Shown here piece by piece: positions 4,418 through 5,604 of a stretch of DNA of 5,604 nucleotides. A program made the translations under genes and the position numbers. This DNA comes from an uncultured Collinsella sp. (lineage in GTDB: Bacteria > Actinomycetota > Coriobacteriia > Coriobacteriales > Coriobacteriaceae). Each line of letters starts with the position of its first letter. Within the stretch, counting starts at the first letter, position 1. The notes under the pieces were generated by a model that did no database searches, was not told the DNA's origin, and was given only the letters and a program-made list of their open reading frames with translations. The stretch covers positions 1 through 5,604 of the forward strand of contig USMR01000072.1 in the NCBI GenBank assembly GCA_900555815.1. The letters run 5' to 3'.

Positions 4418-5530
4418 CTAGTTACGGTAGCGGTAGTATGCCGCGCAGCTGCCCTCGGAGCTCACCATGCACGGGCCGACGGGGTGCTCGGGCGTGCAGG
4501 TGCGGCCAAAGAGCGGGCAGCTGTTCGGCGTAATGGCCCCGCGCAGCACGTCGCCGCAGCGGCATCCACGCGGCTCGACCGTCGCCTCAACGGGCACGTC
4601 AAAGCGAGCGCGGGCATCAAAGCGCGAGAACTCGGGGCAGATGGAAAGGCCCGAGTTGGCAATCGGCCCCAGCCCGCGCCACGTGGTGTCGCATGGCTCA
4701 AACACCTGCTCGACCAGCTGGCGCGCCACAGGGTTGCCGTCTGCGTTGACGCCACGGCGGTAGGCGTTGTCGATCGCGGGCCTGTCCTCGACAACCATCT
4801 GGACCAGCATGCAGATGCCTTGCAGGATATCGACCGGTTCAAATCCCGTGACCACGCCTGGGGTATTGAATTCGTCAACCAAAAAGCTAAAGGGCGCCAA
4901 GCCCGTGATGGTGGCGACGTGGCCAGGCAGGATAAAGCCGTCGATGGCGGTCTCGGGATCGTTGGCGATGGCGCGCAACGCCGGCGGCGTGGTCTTGTGG
5001 GCGCAATAGACCGAGAAGTTCAAAAGCCCGCGCGCCTCGGCCTCCAAGATGGCGGCGGCGATGGTGGGCGTTGTAGTCTCAAAGCCCACGCCCATAAAAA
5101 TGACCGGACGATCGGGGTTTTGCTCGGCAATGTCGAGCGCGTCGAGCGGGGAGTAGACGATGCGGATGTCGCGCCCTGCCGCCTTTTGCGCGGCGAGTGA
5201 GGTGGACGATCCGGGCACGCGCATCATGTCGCCAAAGGTGGTGATGATGGCGCCGTCTATGTTGGCGAGCGCGATTGCGTGGTCGATGTCGCGGTTGGCG
5301 GTGACGCAGACGGGGCAGCCCGGGCCGCTCAGCAGCTTGAGCCCGGCCGGCATAATGGAGCGAAAGCCATAGCGCCCGATGCTCACGGTATGCGTGCCGC
5401 AGACTTCCATAAGGTTGATGGTGCGGTCGCCGACAAGCTCATGAATGCGCTCGATGAGCTCGCGAGCCAGCTTGGGATCGCGGAATGCCGAGAAATCGAT
5501 ACCGGAGCGCGCCGGCTGCTCGGGCGCCAC
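4418..5530 (-). CDS. hypD: hydrogenase maturation protein HypD (Fe-S scaffold)
   Basis: HypD, with HypC, holds the iron while the CN and CO ligands are attached, before transfer to the hydrogenase large subunit. The 370-residue length is normal. Family motifs are intact: EVCGTHT with Cys44; GPGCPVC (69-75) with Cys72 and Cys75; GFETTTPT (149-156); and LPGHV around His204. The cysteine-rich C-terminus includes RGCRCGD (Cys323, Cys325), SCPLF (Cys338), Cys345, GPCMVS (Cys354) and GSCAAYY (Cys362). Some of these bind the [4Fe-4S] cluster in characterised HypD proteins. The start is GTG at 5530, with GGAGG 7 nt upstream. That GTG shares its first base with the hypC stop (TAGTG), which suggests coupled translation. 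Confidence 0.97.
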   Translation of the reverse strand: MAPEQPARSGIDFSAFRDPKLARELIERIHELVGDRTINLMEVCGTHTVSIGRYGFRSIMPAGLKLLSGPGCPVCVTANRDIDHAIALANIDGAIITTFGDMMRVPGSSTSLAAQKAAGRDIRIVYSPLDALDIAEQNPDRPVIFMGVGFETTTPTIAAAILEAEARGLLNFSVYCAHKTTPPALRAIANDPETAIDGFILPGHVATITGLAPFSFLVDEFNTPGVVTGFEPVDILQGICMLVQMVVEDRPAIDNAYRRGVNADGNPVARQLVEQVFEPCDTTWRGLGPIANSGLSICPEFSRFDARARFDVPVEATVEPRGCRCGDVLRGAITPNSCPLFGRTCTPEHPVGPCMVSSEGSCAAYYRYRN

Positions 5531-5604
5531 TAGTAAGCCTCCGCCGGGTTGGTGGCCAGCTGGTCTTCTTCGACAAGCTCGGACATGGCATTAACAAGCT
5601 CGAG
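5530..5604 (-). CDS. hypC: HypC, C-terminal end only (cut by window edge)
   Basis: The last 24 codons of a gene read into the window from the right and stop at TAG (5532-5530). The tail LVNAMSELVEEDQLA is helical and acidic, like the C-terminal helix of HypC, the small chaperone that partners HypD. The diagnostic N-terminal MC motif is outside the window. The identification rests mainly on position: hypC usually lies directly before hypD, and here the two overlap by one base. The GGAGG ribosome binding site of hypD lies inside its last codons (5538-5542). Confidence 0.75.
   Translation of the reverse strand, partial: LELVNAMSELVEEDQLATNPAEAY

Noticed and set aside
4328..5200. Forward open frame of 290 codons
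   Set aside because: It is the antisense shadow of hypD and the start of hypE, both unambiguous.

Overview
The window looks like the chromosome of a high-GC Gram-positive gut bacterium, most likely Coriobacteriia and probably Collinsella or a close relative. This is inferred from the GC-rich codon use, strong Shine-Dalgarno sites, a Gram-positive style lipoprotein with an LSGC lipobox, hydrogenase maturation genes, and the style of the intergenic repeats. The genus is recalled from pattern, not from a search.

Layout: (1) 1-141 holds the reverse-strand start of a short open frame that stops after 31 codons and may be a broken Fic-type gene. (2) 142-711 has no convincing protein gene. It contains an AT-rich cluster of inverted operator-like sites (156-259), a forward promoter-like pair directly after them, a 15-bp inverted repeat (306-369), a GC-rich segment with several competing pairings (419-628), and a very good promoter (634-662). 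(3) 712-1248 encodes a stand-alone glucose-type PTS IIA protein, closed by a clear intrinsic terminator. (4) 1485-2042 encodes a small lipoprotein of unknown function, followed by two large dyads. (5) 2202-2541 is non-coding and repeat-rich: two REP-like units, then six alternating 14-nt arms spaced 32 and 30 nt apart. (6) 2542-5604 is a reverse-strand cluster, read from the right end: hypC (3' end only), hypD, hypE, and a HAD-family phosphatase.

HypC, HypD and HypE act together to build and deliver the Fe(CN)2CO unit of [NiFe] hydrogenases. HypE makes the cyanide ligand on its C-terminal cysteine, and HypC/HypD carry the iron. hypC and hypD overlap by one base and are probably translationally coupled. 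The HAD phosphatase lies 124 bp downstream on the same strand and may be read through from the hyp operon, but nothing ties it functionally to hydrogenase. The forward half (PTS IIA, lipoprotein) is two separate transcription units.

The least explained parts are the non-coding ones: the operator array plus structured segment before the PTS gene, and the regularly spaced alternating-arm array at 2330-2499.
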